From Trissonchulus latispiculum (Eukaryota; Nematoda; Enoplea; Enoplida; Ironidae), in contig JASAND010022197.1 in NCBI GenBank assembly GCA_030248195.1, forward strand, positions 26,037 to 90,036: DNA of 64,000 nucleotides, read 5' to 3'. Under the pieces are notes generated by a model. It made no database searches, had not been told where the DNA came from, and worked only from the letters and a program-made list of their open reading frames with translations. The position numbers were made by a program, and so were the translations under genes. Numbering within the stretch: the stretch's first letter is position 1; each line of letters opens with the position of its first letter. Positions 23,401 to 31,935 of the stretch are shown here, in pieces.

Positions 23401-25600
23401 TTGAAATGATTTTTTTACAAAACAGATTTTTCAAGATGACAAACCAGTTTCCAATTTATTCATAACACTTTAATACCACCGTCCGTGGCTTATGCTTGAA
23501 TTCTGCAGTTTAGCCACGGCACACCCGAATTAGAAAGTTGTAGCACCGTGTCTGGGTTGTGCATATATTTTTTTCCTCGTTAACTATGCTTTGTTATTAT
23601 AAACTAATTTGTATAGGAATTTTATTTTGACTTGTCCACATAATTAATTGGTTACTTATATATGTATAATTTATAATAACTTTGCTGTAATTTTAGTTTA
23701 GAAATAATTGATTTATTTCTAAGCAACTTCGAGTTGTTTTTTTAAAAAAACATTTGTCGATTTCTGTTGCATTAAAAACTGGTATACACATTTTTCGGCC
23801 GAAATTATTGGTGTAATCTTGTGGGGGCCTTATTGGAAATTTTGTTAAAATGTCGTCTAGAAATTTCACCTTGATGTCAGAAAAAGTTTGTCTTGGGAGT
23901 TTGGCCTTTCGTGAAAAATGTTTAACAAAGTACAACCAAAATATATAAAATAAGTTGACGATAATTTCCATGTGACCACTGATATATACATCAAGTAGAG
24001 ATATTTACTGTAAAGTTTTTGGTGCAATATCTAAAGTTGTACATTACATATCTACACTGTAAAGACCCTAAGTTGTATACTAAGTTTGTGAAAGCTTTGG
24101 GATAAGATGCTGTCATAGGTAAATAAAATATGCTGTCATAATGTAGTCCTTATCTCTAGTGTAAATGTGCGGAAGACCTCCGTAAATACCTGCCCAGTTC
24201 CCAAGCTGTAGTGTAGCTGAGCTAATGTAGTTAGTACTGTACTATGGGCATAGCCAGGAGAGAGGTTTTTGGGTTGGAAACCCCATCCTTTGGGTTGTCC
24301 GAAGGAAAATGTTATCAATACTTCATCGTAAAAAATGTAAGTTTTTGTCAAAACCCCTACCTTTTCAGTAATTTTTTGCCTTTTCAAAATCTTGCATAGT
24401 ATAAACAAATGCTAAGAGCTAAGCTAACCAGCAGAGTATTTTTGTTGTATTAATTGTTCAGACTTCGACCGATTTGAGGGGGAACTTTTCTCTGTCTGTC
24501 TGTCTGTCTGTTTGTTTGTTTGTTGGTTTGTTTATTATTTATTTATTTTTGTGTTTTAGAATTTGTGTATTCTTGTTCGGGGTATTTTTTAGGGATTTTT
24601 TTCGGGGGGCTTCGGGGGGCCCCCCCCCGGGCGGGGGGGGGGGGGGGGGAAGAAATTTTCGGGGGGGAAGATTTTTGCATAAATGAGGCAAAAAATGGTA
24701 TTTTTTGGCAATATTTTTGCATGGTGAAACGCTAAAAAGTTCTCAAAAATGCCAGGGTTTTAAGCTACAAATAGCCATTTTTACGAAAAATCTTCCGGCG
24801 AAGCCGAAAAATTTTGAAAATTTGCCTATTTTTGGCAAAAATTTGGGCATCCAAAAAATCCCGGGGGGGGGGGAAACAAAAATCCCGGGAGGGGCGATTT
24901 CGGGGGGGGAAAGGCATTTTCGGGGGGGGAAGGTCAATTTCGGGGAATTCCCCCCCCCCCCCTATAAAAAATACCCTGTTGTTGTGTTTAGATCCAAGAA
25001 TTGGTCCGAAGCTGTCAGCTGGTACGAGAGGCTCTGGAGGCGATGGAAGTGAGGAGCTCCGAAACTGGGGAAAAGGGAGGGGGCGGGGAGTCTGATCCCA
25101 CTCTAGATCATCCGAAGTACTCCATTCTGGCAAGACTGGCTGGCTCTACCGGTCCAGGGGGTTTCGGAATGACCAAAGATCCTACTAAAGCGGGTTGGTC
25201 TACTACACGTTTTATAACTAGGTTAAACTGCTGTTAAAATTTATCTGCAGGATTTGTGAACAGATTTTTTGTGTAAAGTGTAAATAGTTGATGAGCGTTG
25301 GACCTGCAAAGCAGTGCCGGATCCGGATATGCTGGCTTTGTGCCGCTACCGGTATATATTTTGTGACTGTGCTAACCAACAACAATACCCTTGTGTATGT
25401 TGTCTTCAGAGGTTTCAGGAAAATATTAAATTCTGATTAATTTGTTAATATTTTATTATTTTTGTCCGTTATTTTTATTATTTTCAGGTGATTTATACAA
25501 TGAAGCTGCCAGCGCGGCAATGGAAGCCATGAAGGGAAAGTTGGCCAATAAGTACTATATGCTGGCGGAGGAAGTCTATGCTGAGGCTGAAGAGGAGTAG
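6204..25600 (+). CDS. eEF2K: Eukaryotic elongation factor 2 kinase, 15 coding exons
   Basis: Family knowledge: eEF2K is a calcium/calmodulin-dependent alpha-kinase that phosphorylates eEF2 in the cytosol and slows translation elongation. Exons: 6204-6308, 8908-9038, 9793-10006, 12146-12355, 12603-12749, 12952-13063, 13351-13499, 13685-13817, 13974-14227, 16054-16143, 20589-20741, 21581-21856, 22459-22583, 24992-25193, 25488-25600. All introns are GT-AG and phases join. Seen in order: acidic N-terminus (SSDDEMF), calmodulin-binding helix ([17 protein letters not shown]), alpha-kinase core ([52 protein letters not shown]), a Ser/Asp-rich linker, and C-terminal SEL1-like repeats ending [16 protein letters not shown]. 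The total is 2414 nt, one base short of a frame of about 804 codons; the break lies in exon 14. The start ATG at 6204 is chosen by frame and is uncertain. Confidence 0.93.
8908..9038 (+). CDS. eEF2K: eEF2K exon 2
   Basis: The acceptor TTTTCAG precedes ATGAGTCCG, and the donor is GTAAGA. It encodes the acidic [11 protein letters not shown] segment and the [15 protein letters not shown] segment, which align with the SDDEEGYFICPI and SSGSPANSFHF regions of vertebrate eEF2K. It ends with two bases of a Thr codon. It lies near the outer edge of the right palindrome arm. Confidence 0.85.
9793..10006 (+). CDS. eEF2K: eEF2K exon 3: calmodulin-binding segment
   Basis: This exon carries [17 protein letters not shown], the counterpart of the calmodulin-binding helix of eEF2K, followed by [15 protein letters not shown]. 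The acceptor reads TAGCAG, a NAGNAG site: starting at 9793 or 9796 both keep the frame and differ by one Arg. The donor is GTTGGT after GAG, phase 0. It is the first exon outside the palindrome. Confidence 0.88.
12146..12355 (+). CDS. eEF2K: eEF2K exon 4: alpha-kinase N-lobe
   Basis: It starts [17 protein letters not shown] and includes YVAKRYI, whose Lys is the conserved ATP-binding lysine of the family, and [19 protein letters not shown]. Acceptor TTTCAG, donor GTACAG after CAG, phase 0, 70 residues. Confidence 0.95.
12603..12749 (+). CDS. eEF2K: eEF2K exon 5: alpha-kinase core
   Basis: It encodes 49 residues including [13 protein letters not shown] and [11 protein letters not shown], near-invariant in eEF2K. 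Acceptor TTTTTCAG, donor GTAATT, phase 0. Confidence 0.95.
12952..13063 (+). CDS. eEF2K: eEF2K exon 6: catalytic segment
   Basis: It contains [20 protein letters not shown], the metal- and substrate-binding catalytic stretch of the alpha-kinase fold. The donor GTATGT leaves one G that joins the next exon to give a glycine codon. Confidence 0.95.
13351..13499 (+). CDS. eEF2K: eEF2K exon 7: glycine-rich loop and end of kinase domain
   Basis: It encodes [20 protein letters not shown] and the zinc-binding C-terminal part of the kinase domain ([19 protein letters not shown]). Acceptor ATTTCAG, donor GTCAGT, phase 0. Confidence 0.95.
13685..13817 (+). CDS. eEF2K: eEF2K exon 8: autophosphorylation-loop region
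   Basis: It begins [10 protein letters not shown], positioned like the activating autophosphorylation threonine segment downstream of the kinase domain in vertebrate eEF2K (an inference from position). The donor must be GTGGGT at 13818: the alternative GTAAAA at 13822 would create a stop in the next exon. Confidence 0.85.
13974..14227 (+). CDS. eEF2K: eEF2K exon 9: regulatory linker
   Basis: This is a Ser/Asp/Gly/Pro-rich, low-homology linker ([32 protein letters not shown]). Its frame is fixed by both neighbours. Donor GTACGT. Composition suits the disordered regulatory loop between kinase and SEL1 repeats. Confidence 0.8.
14228..16053 (+). other. eEF2K intron 9
   Basis: This 1.8-kb intron holds two G-run/AT-rich repeat fragments (about 14380-14680 and 14940-15200) with the same wording as the elements in the palindrome arms. 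Near 15730 it has a half-copy of the GGGCCTTTTCGCGAA terminus that forms a hairpin element at 38834. No gene is seen in it. Confidence 0.6.
16054..16143 (+). CDS. eEF2K: eEF2K exon 10: linker
   Basis: It encodes 30 residues ([18 protein letters not shown]... ending RCRHY) with acceptor TTTCTAG and donor GTGAGT, phase 0 on both sides. Because both phases are 0 the exon could be skipped in frame. It is recognised by frame, splice sites and Ser/Asp-rich composition rather than by strong homology. Confidence 0.65.
16597..16671. repeat. (TA)n microsatellite
   Basis: An uninterrupted TA tract of about 75 bp in eEF2K intron 10. It produces a spurious Tyr-Ile open frame, which is not a gene. Confidence 0.97.
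17316..17745. repeat. 163-bp tandem repeat, about 2.6 copies
   Basis: The words GGTTTTCTGG, CATCTTGCTG, GGTTCCACTTTGCCGT and CTGGAGGTCCATAGTAGGC recur with starts at 17316, 17479 and 17642, an exact 163-bp period. Copies differ by substitutions only. The period is not a multiple of three, so the open frames across it are incidental. Confidence 0.85.
17756..18425. repeat. 147-bp tandem repeat, about 4.6 copies
   Basis: AAAAGTGGTCAAATTTGG recurs at 17777, 17924, 18071, 18218 and 18365, an exact 147-bp period. Each unit contains a GGTGGGG-type run and TAGAACTGCATGCTCAAAG. The same unit occurs as an inverted pair at the centre of the palindrome (4850-5222). The array lies in eEF2K intron 10, immediately after the 163-bp array. 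Confidence 0.9.
18654..19914. mobile_element. Fold-back element with sub-repeated termini
   Basis: The element begins GTTACGTACAAAACCCG and ends with the exact complement CGGGTTTTGTACGTAAC. Arms of about 600 bp flank a unique core near 19257-19320. The outer 150 bp of each arm consist of diverged copies of a unit resembling CGTACAAAACTAG. It is flanked by TA tracts. No coding frame is seen. It sits inside eEF2K intron 10. Confidence 0.85.
19931..20328. mobile_element. Short fold-back element, about 400 bp
   Basis: The ends ACGGTACATTTCACCGAAAG and the complement CTTTCGGTGAAATGTACCGT define an inverted repeat with arms of about 150 bp and a core of about 100 bp. TA tracts lie on both sides. 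It directly follows the element ending at 19914. Short open frames inside are symmetrical by-products. Confidence 0.8.
20325..20417. repeat. (TA)n microsatellite
   Basis: A TA tract of about 90 bp that borders the fold-back element ending at 20328. Confidence 0.97.
20589..20741 (+). CDS. eEF2K: eEF2K exon 11
   Basis: It encodes 51 residues ([17 protein letters not shown]... ending AANTVLGQ). The last residues correspond to the SILGK segment just before the first C-terminal repeat of vertebrate eEF2K. Acceptor GTATAG, donor GTGCGT, phase 0. Confidence 0.88.
21581..21856 (+). CDS. eEF2K: eEF2K exon 12: SEL1-like repeats
   Basis: It encodes 92 residues starting [14 protein letters not shown], matching VHLAMVRYHEGGRF of vertebrate eEF2K, then [17 protein letters not shown] and [10 protein letters not shown]. 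These are SEL1/TPR-type helical repeats of the eEF2-binding C-terminal domain. Acceptor TTTTACAG, donor GTATAT. Confidence 0.94.
22459..22583 (+). CDS. eEF2K: eEF2K exon 13: SEL1-like repeat
   Basis: It encodes [20 protein letters not shown] and [20 protein letters not shown], a canonical SEL1 repeat. Acceptor TTCTAG. The donor GTACGT leaves two bases (AA) for a Lys codon completed in exon 14. Confidence 0.93.
24470..24990. repeat. Poly-G element in eEF2K intron 13
   Basis: Runs of 8-17 G or C alternate with AT-rich words of the TTTTCGGGGG and AAAATTTTTGGGC types, preceded by a TCTG/TTTG microsatellite. The run ends only about 20 bp before the exon 14 acceptor. Open frames here are low-complexity Gly/Pro translations. 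Confidence 0.6.
24992..25193 (+). CDS. eEF2K: eEF2K exon 14, with a one-base frame break
   Basis: Entered in the phase set by exon 13, the exon reads [13 protein letters not shown], matching the DWLEALHWYNTAL repeat of the family, and then hits a stop after RLWRRWK. In the frame one base later it reads [15 protein letters not shown] onward to [13 protein letters not shown], which joins exon 15 correctly. The break lies at about 25028-25033 (GAGAGGCTCTGG), as if one G of a GGG were missing. It may be an assembly indel or a true inactivating mutation. Confidence 0.85.
25488..25600 (+). CDS. eEF2K: eEF2K exon 15 (terminal, with stop)
   Basis: It encodes [30 protein letters not shown] and an acidic tail ending in TAG at 25598. 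It matches the extreme C-terminus of vertebrate eEF2K ([23 protein letters not shown]), which is needed for eEF2 phosphorylation in the characterised family members. Confidence 0.95.
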
Positions 25601-26715
25601 CTGTGGAACGAAATGATCTATCTTTATTATGTGACTTGGTGACAACAAAAGGATCATTTTTTCATTCAAAAATGGGTGGAATGGATATTTTGAACACGGA
25701 ACACTCATTATCTTTGCATAATTTTTGCTGTGCACACCCACATGTTTTGGGTGTGCGTATCTACAGACTTTAACTAACTTGGACCAATTTTGATATTTTT
25801 GGTGTTTTCTGAGTGGGAATTGATTGACTGATTTTGTTAACCAGCTGCCGCATATTTTGAACTTAATGTCTGTTTATTTTTTACTGTTTTGTTTGTCGAT
25901 TAATATACTTTGTCTACTGTTGGCGGAAAAAATGCACCCTTTGGTGGCTTTGTGGCTATCTGTGCACATTTGCCTGATTAAGGGTTAAATTTAGCCAAAT
26001 TTTGGAGAATTTAAAATTCTGAAGTTCTACTATTTTTCTGAATTTGTTATTTTGCCCATAGTGTTTGTATCTTGGCTATCCATAGCTTTATCTCAAATGT
26101 AGAGGTTTATATTCATAAAAGTAGGCTAAATAATATATTGAGCATAATATTGGTACTGTTAATCTAGGATGAATAGATAGGTTTATTAGCAAAGCACATA
26201 ACAGTAGATACTTAGTGTGTGGTTAATAGACTCTAATTAAATATATTGTTAGCATAAAATTTATTTAAAATTTCGAGTAGTAGTTCAGAGGGATTATTTG
26301 TTCAATTTTCTTCTAAAATATTTTAATGATTTATGTTTTCACAAAAAACATTTCAGTCGAAGGTACGGTCGGATAGGATTTTGTTTTTTAGACTTTACTA
26401 TAAATGTGATTTCTCTGCTTATGTGGTGCTCCTCACAGAGACCTAACTGTTTGTTAATCACTTTGTATTCCTATTGCTGCATTCTCACCTGCTTGCTTGT
26501 TTGCATGAGCTGTTTTCAGAATTGCAATACAGTTTGCATTTATTGTTGCTTCATAGGTTATGTTTGCGGTTAATAAGGTCCTTGCTTACATGAAGCCAGA
26601 GTTTTGGGTGCGCCCTTGTATGGTATAGAAACGTGTAGTTTATATATTAATTAAGCACTAGTTTTTATACACTTTTTTGCTATGCTTTTTTTGCTAAAAG
26701 TGTTGTTTTTTGTAA

Positions 26716-26721
26716 AATAAA
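26716..26721 (+). terminator. Likely eEF2K poly(A) signal
   Basis: AATAAA lies 1.1 kb after the stop codon. It is followed about 35-70 bases later by a strongly GT-rich tract (GGTGTGGTGTGGTTGTTT near 26775), the classic arrangement of signal and downstream element. The 25601-26715 stretch is therefore read as 3' UTR, with no further gene in it. Confidence 0.65.
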
Positions 26722-26741
26722 TCTCAGGCTAGGGTGCCCGG

Positions 26742-29304
26742 AACCTGGCTGTGTCATTGGTGGTCGGTTGGTAGGTGTGGTGTGGTTGTTTAAGGTGGTG
26801 ATTCCTTTTGGGCACATATTGTTGATTGACGGCGTAAACCAGGATGAAATTCAACGAAACTTTCCAAAATAAGTTGTTTTAGCGTTCTAACACCCTCTGT
26901 GCAATCGGGCTTCAAAAATTCAACATTTGCGTTCTGGGCGGTTTTTGCCAATTTCTGAACGTTTGGCAGCAGCTGCATGGCTATGACTATACCCATTCGA
27001 AAGAACTCGTTAAACTCTACAATTTTGCTTTTGAAAGCAACTTTCTAGCTTTTCCCTATCGTGAGATATAGCCAATTTTCTTATTTTGGCGTCAAAACCT
27101 TGTCCTTTCTGCAGAAATCAAATAATCCACTACTTCTTGAGCTACGAAAGCCGTAAAATTTAACTAAGGGTGTCGATTTAAAGGTCTCACAGAGGCCAAT
27201 TATCGGAGGCCATCGTACAATTGCTATCCCTTAGGCTGCTATCACAAAAAGTGTAGTTTTTGCAAAAACACGACCAAATTTTTTCCAGCGATTGCGCAGA
27301 ATTTAGTATGCAAGCTAGAAAGTTGCCACTGCAGATGTGTTCTACACAAAAATACCCCGGGACCCTTTTTTAGTTGCCCCGATAGCTGCTTCCTAACTGA
27401 AGTAGTGGCTTGCCAAAGTAGTGAAAAGTAGGCAAAATCCAGGTTGTGCAGACATTTTAACTTATTTCTCCATAACGAAGAGCGATATCACAATAACTAA
27501 ATAAGGGTCCCCAGCTATTTGATGGAGTTATCGAATGCTCTAACCGATGTCCTGCGAAAAAATTTACTTCAGCCTGCAAAAAATCTGAAAAATTATACTT
27601 CTTCTAAAATACAGGAAAAACATTTTGGAAAGCCAAACTTAGATTCATTGTACTCATTTAAAAGAGAAAATGTTAAGCTACATTTTGATATAAAGATGAC
27701 TTCTTAACTCCAAATAATGAATGAATAATAGTGGTTCAAAGTTGATGTCTCCAAAAGGAATGACCACCTTATCAGCGACTTGTTTGGCTCATACATTTTG
27801 TACAAATGCACTTTGATATAGTTTGCCGGTGCAGTTGTCCTGATATGTTGACTTTTTATTGTTGGATATACTCTTTTTGACTGACTTATTTTTAGGCAAT
27901 TGGAAGTCGGATTTATAGGGATCCATCTTTGTGCGGTTTCTACTATGGGGGCAACGTTTGCAAATTTTGACGCTTATGTGTGTAGCTAGAACAAGGTCAT
28001 TCTCACCCTTCCCGACCTGGACCTCAACCCCCAGAGTGGTCACTCACCCCCCCCCCCCTTCCCCAGAATCCGGATTTTCCCTGTTCTGATTTTTGGGCAA
28101 AAAACCAGAAAAATCCGATTTTCCGGCGGATCTTCGCCCACCGGTTCACCCCTCTAAAATTTCCCTCCTGCACATTTCTGAGCAAGAACTGTCAAAATTA
28201 CTACTAAAATATTATTACTTGCTAAAATGTGAAAGTATATACATGCCTTCAAAAACAAGAAAGAAAGTTAAAATTGTAAAATTTAATTTTAGGGTTATAT
28301 GGGGGGACTCCTCAAGTGGGCGGAGCTCGTGAAATGGGAGTATCCCCCCGCCTCCCAAATAAAAATAAGTCATTTTGGATGGTTTTGTTTTGTTTTTTGT
28401 ATTCTGTAATATGTATATATATATATGTATATATATGTATATATATATATGTGTATATTATGTATGTATATTACCATTTCGCATTGAGTTTTTCCGTGAT
28501 GCATTTTCAGCTTAACAACCTTGAATGCTGTCAGTGCCAGCTATTGTGAAATACGATTTTTCAATCCTAAAGCTACTGAACGTCACAAAGTTTTTAAGTT
28601 TCCTGTAGTTAGTTGTCATTCAGTATTAACTTCATACAAAATGGCATTTAATTGCGGGTATTGCAGTGCTGAATATTTAAAGCCATATCCATTTGTCTAT
28701 TGTACAAAGTATTCTTCTGATGTGGTTGTTAATTAAAATCGGTGTGTTTATTACTCCAATTAGATTATTAGAGAGGGCATCCTTCCAGCTGCCCCTTTTC
28801 TAGATATAGGTCAATAGAATTTAAAGGTTCGTCTTGTACTGCCTTGTACTGTCTTGTACTGCAAAATTCATGCTTCATACTTTCCATATGAAATCGAAAC
28901 GGGTGTCGATTTGGGGGCCGTGACTGACAGGGGCGCCCGGGGCCGTGTTGGGGGCGCCCGCGCCCGGTTGGGGGGGGGGGGCGGCCGTGCCGTGGGTCGA
29001 GCCCCTCCCCAAATAAAATGAGGGCCGGTACGTTTCGTTAGCTCAGAGTAAGCTTAAATGTTAAACTATCTGTTAGCTATCTGTTAAGCATGTGTTACCT
29101 TTCTTTTTTTGTGACAAATACAAGATACGAGAATCGATTTGACTGTAGCCCGGTAACTAACTGTATAAATGTAATTGGCTAGTTGGAATTTTAAGAACAG
29201 CGCATAAAGCTACCATAAGGTTAAGGAGGATAAGCATTTTGGTATATAGTTGTGGGAGCTACATGTAAGTTGGTTTGTTCGGAGGCCAGTGGTGGGGACG
29301 GCCC
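26742..29304. other. Intergenic, no recognisable gene
   Basis: AT-rich sequence with short G/C runs near 28050 and 28920-29000 and a TA/GTATAT microsatellite at 28410-28460. Open frames up to about 80 codons show no recognisable family. A segment at about 29036-29075 is the reverse complement of 36418-36456, which links it to the repeats around the LINE. Confidence 0.5.
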
Positions 29305-29815
29305 ACGAAAAGCTGAATCGAAAAACGGAGGGCTTCATATACCTGATATACCCCTGTATGCAAGTTTTCAGTAAAATGTTTCCAAAAATTTCGGTTCTCT
29401 TGTGTCCCCACTTATCAAACAAGGAAGCGCAAAAGATCTTGGTCTATTTTTCAAATCTCCTTGATTATGAATGATATTAGTGAATATGTTTTCCAAAGTT
29501 CGTTTCATTAACATTGGCAATGATTGCATAGATACGGTGGCAACATTTCATTATTGGTTTTGAATCTAAAAGAATATTGTTTCTATTTAGTTATTCAGTT
29601 TTATTTTTTCCTGGTTTTTGTTTTTTATTATAAAAGTGTCACTCAGACTGCACCCTCTGCCTTCTCAGCCCCCGAAAGGACTGAGAGCGATCCTCGAAGT
29701 CTCCGGAGAGACGCGTCTCACGCTCAGCAGAAGGCGCTTCCGATCCTCATCGTGACTTGGATTTGTTGATGTTTTGGAAAGGAAGCTGAAGAGACATACT
29801 ACAGAACTGATCCTG
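29305..29815. repeat. Direct repeat, copy 1, at the 3' side of the LINE
   Basis: About 511 bp, nearly identical to 36455-36969 in the same orientation. It starts ACGAAAAGCTGAATCG and ends CAGAACTGATCCTG. It lies about 730 bp beyond the end of LINE ORF2. With its partner it brackets the whole LINE like a pair of terminal repeats. The 81-codon open frame in both copies has no recognisable family. Confidence 0.9.
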
Positions 29816-31479
29816 ATTCTATAGATTTATTAACAAGAAACTCACAAGAATGAATGGATACAAACAGAAAACAAATTAATATATCTGGTATACAAATCAC
29901 AGTTTCACCGTTTACCACTAACTAACTGAGCTATTCACTTGTAAACATTTCACAAAATTTTTATCATGGTCACAAAATTATACTGGAACTACGTTAAATC
30001 ATCAGCATTACATGCGTTTTCATAAAAGGAATAGTAACAGATGGAATTTGATCTCGTACTATCTTCCAGAATATGAAATGATTGTTTTCGCCCAACTTTT
30101 GCATCCTGCAATCCAGTTTCTAAAATTGCTATATTACTGGCATCTGCTTTTGGTTGCCAATCTCACTCAACAGTTTGTTGAAATACACAACATGCAAATT
30201 TTTGTGTACAATCTAATTTGCATGACTGCCTGCGGCAGAGAGATTTAGCGTTTATATATTCAGGTGAGCGCCTACAACTAGTCATTGCAGTGTAGCCTTT
30301 TGAACAAATAACGCATTTTTGCCTTTGATAGTCTTCATCGGGGAATGAGTGTGGACCGTAAGTTCGAGTCGAGTGGAAAAATACGGGATTTGAACCAGTT
30401 TTGGCTTCTTTTTTTTTGCTCTTAAATTGGTCTATTCCTGAAGATTGCATAGAATTAGTGAGTTCAAAACTTACGATTTTTATAAAAGGTTGTAAGTAGT
30501 ATTCAGCTACTTACTTTTTCAGCTCAAGTACTCCAAAATTATTTATAACAAAAATTCCAATTTTTCATTCACAAAACCTTCATAGAGCCAAGCACTCGCA
30601 TTTCGGGCTATTCGCCCAAGGGACCTGACAAAAATGTCCCAAATATCAGCAACGTTTTTAGAGTTTCTGTAAATAGTTCTTGAGTACCATATAGAAAACT
30701 GTGCCTGTTGAATCTGCAGGTTCAAATTTTTGTGCAGTTTTGGATTTCTTCTTACGGTAATTCCTAAGAGCTTCTCATAATTCGTCAGGTCCCTTTGGGC
30801 GAACTGTTGCGAAGGCTGAGACACTAACTTGATTAAGTCGTTCACTCTTCCCCAAAAATATCGAATTCGAGAGCACTCAACGAATGCGTGAAAAATGTCT
30901 TCAGAAACAGAAATTTGCAAATTCTGAGCACAAAAATCACAATTTTCTGAACGAGTATTGTTTATTTGATGTAATCGCTTATTTGTTAGAAATACGTTGT
31001 GGACAAGTTTTAAATGAGTGTCCAGAGCAATACTCTCTACAAATTTTGTCTTCATCGAACCCCAGATGTATTCCCAATCAGCTCTGGGAATCGCTGGAAA
31101 TTTTTCGGTCCAGTATTCTATTCTTGAATTCGCTTTATGAGAAAATTTTCTCAACACTAACGCCTCGTACAGCTGTTTAACTTTAACCGACGCAGCTGTA
31201 TATTGAACTCCATTTAACGAGATTGAATTCGGATTAATTTCAAAATTTAGCATCAGTGTTGCTTTCCGAAGCTCCTTATAAAAATTTGGGACTTGTGCTG
31301 AATTGGTAGCTCGCATACTCTTGTATTCTACTTGACCGTAGAAAAAGTCAAAAATTTGATGCCACGCTTGTGCCGCTCCCAGCTTTCTTCTAATTAAGAT
31401 AGCCAATCTTTGACTTGTAACATGGCTCAGTGTAATCGAACCATGCTACAACCGCCTGCGTACAATTGAATTGCACGCT

Positions 31480-31545
31480 CCACCGTGCAGTACAATTGTA
31501 CTGCACGGTGTAGCGTGCAGTACAATTGTACTGCACGGTAAGCCT
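31480..31545. repeat. Tandem perfect palindromes inside LINE ORF2
   Basis: Two adjacent about 30-bp units are centred on TACAATTGTA; the first forms a perfect 28-bp palindrome (GTGCAGTACAATTG and its complement). Half-units extend to about 31460. They interrupt the LINE C-terminal coding region and are probably part of an insertion of about 190 bp (31430-31620) of unknown family. Confidence 0.7.
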
Positions 31546-31769
31546 TCGCTGCTCTCCTGTCGGAGTATGCAGCGAGGCTGCTGGCAGCCAGCAGAGCTGA
31601 CTGCAATGATAAAAAACTTCTCCCCCTTATATACTTTCTGTCGAAAGAAATATGCAAATTAGGTTAAATAGTATATAAACGACTGAATTTTGAAGCAAAA
31701 TGTCAGTCTTTAAAGACATGACATATAGAAGACTAAATGTCTTCCGTTTTTTGAGCCATATTACAAGCC

Positions 31770-31935
31770 AGTTGTAGCACTGCTTGCTGTGCTCACAGAA
31801 ATTTGTGAGCTCACTTGCAGGCGAAGCCCTCGTGAAGGGCACTCGTGCGCTTCGCGCACTCGTGCCCTTCACTCGGAGCTTCGCCTGCTAGTGTGCATAC
31901 AAATCTCTGAGAGCACTTCTGGCAGTGCTACAACT
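31770..31935. mobile_element. MITE-like inverted-repeat insertion in LINE ORF2
   Basis: The element is 166 bp, with ends AGTTGTAGCACTGC and the exact complement GCAGTGCTACAACT. The arms extend inward with mismatches over about 75 bp and meet in a CACTCGTGCGC/TTCGCGC turn. It interrupts ORF2 right after LRILSV, showing insertion after the LINE landed. No coding capacity. Confidence 0.85.

Noticed and set aside
24520..25133. Several overlapping Gly/Pro-rich open frames
   Set aside because: They arise from poly-G/poly-C runs; only the segment from 24992 is coding, as eEF2K exon 14.
29524..29769. 81-codon frame repeated at 36678-36923
   Set aside because: It is identical only because the whole 0.5-kb direct repeat is duplicated; no domain or coding signature is seen.
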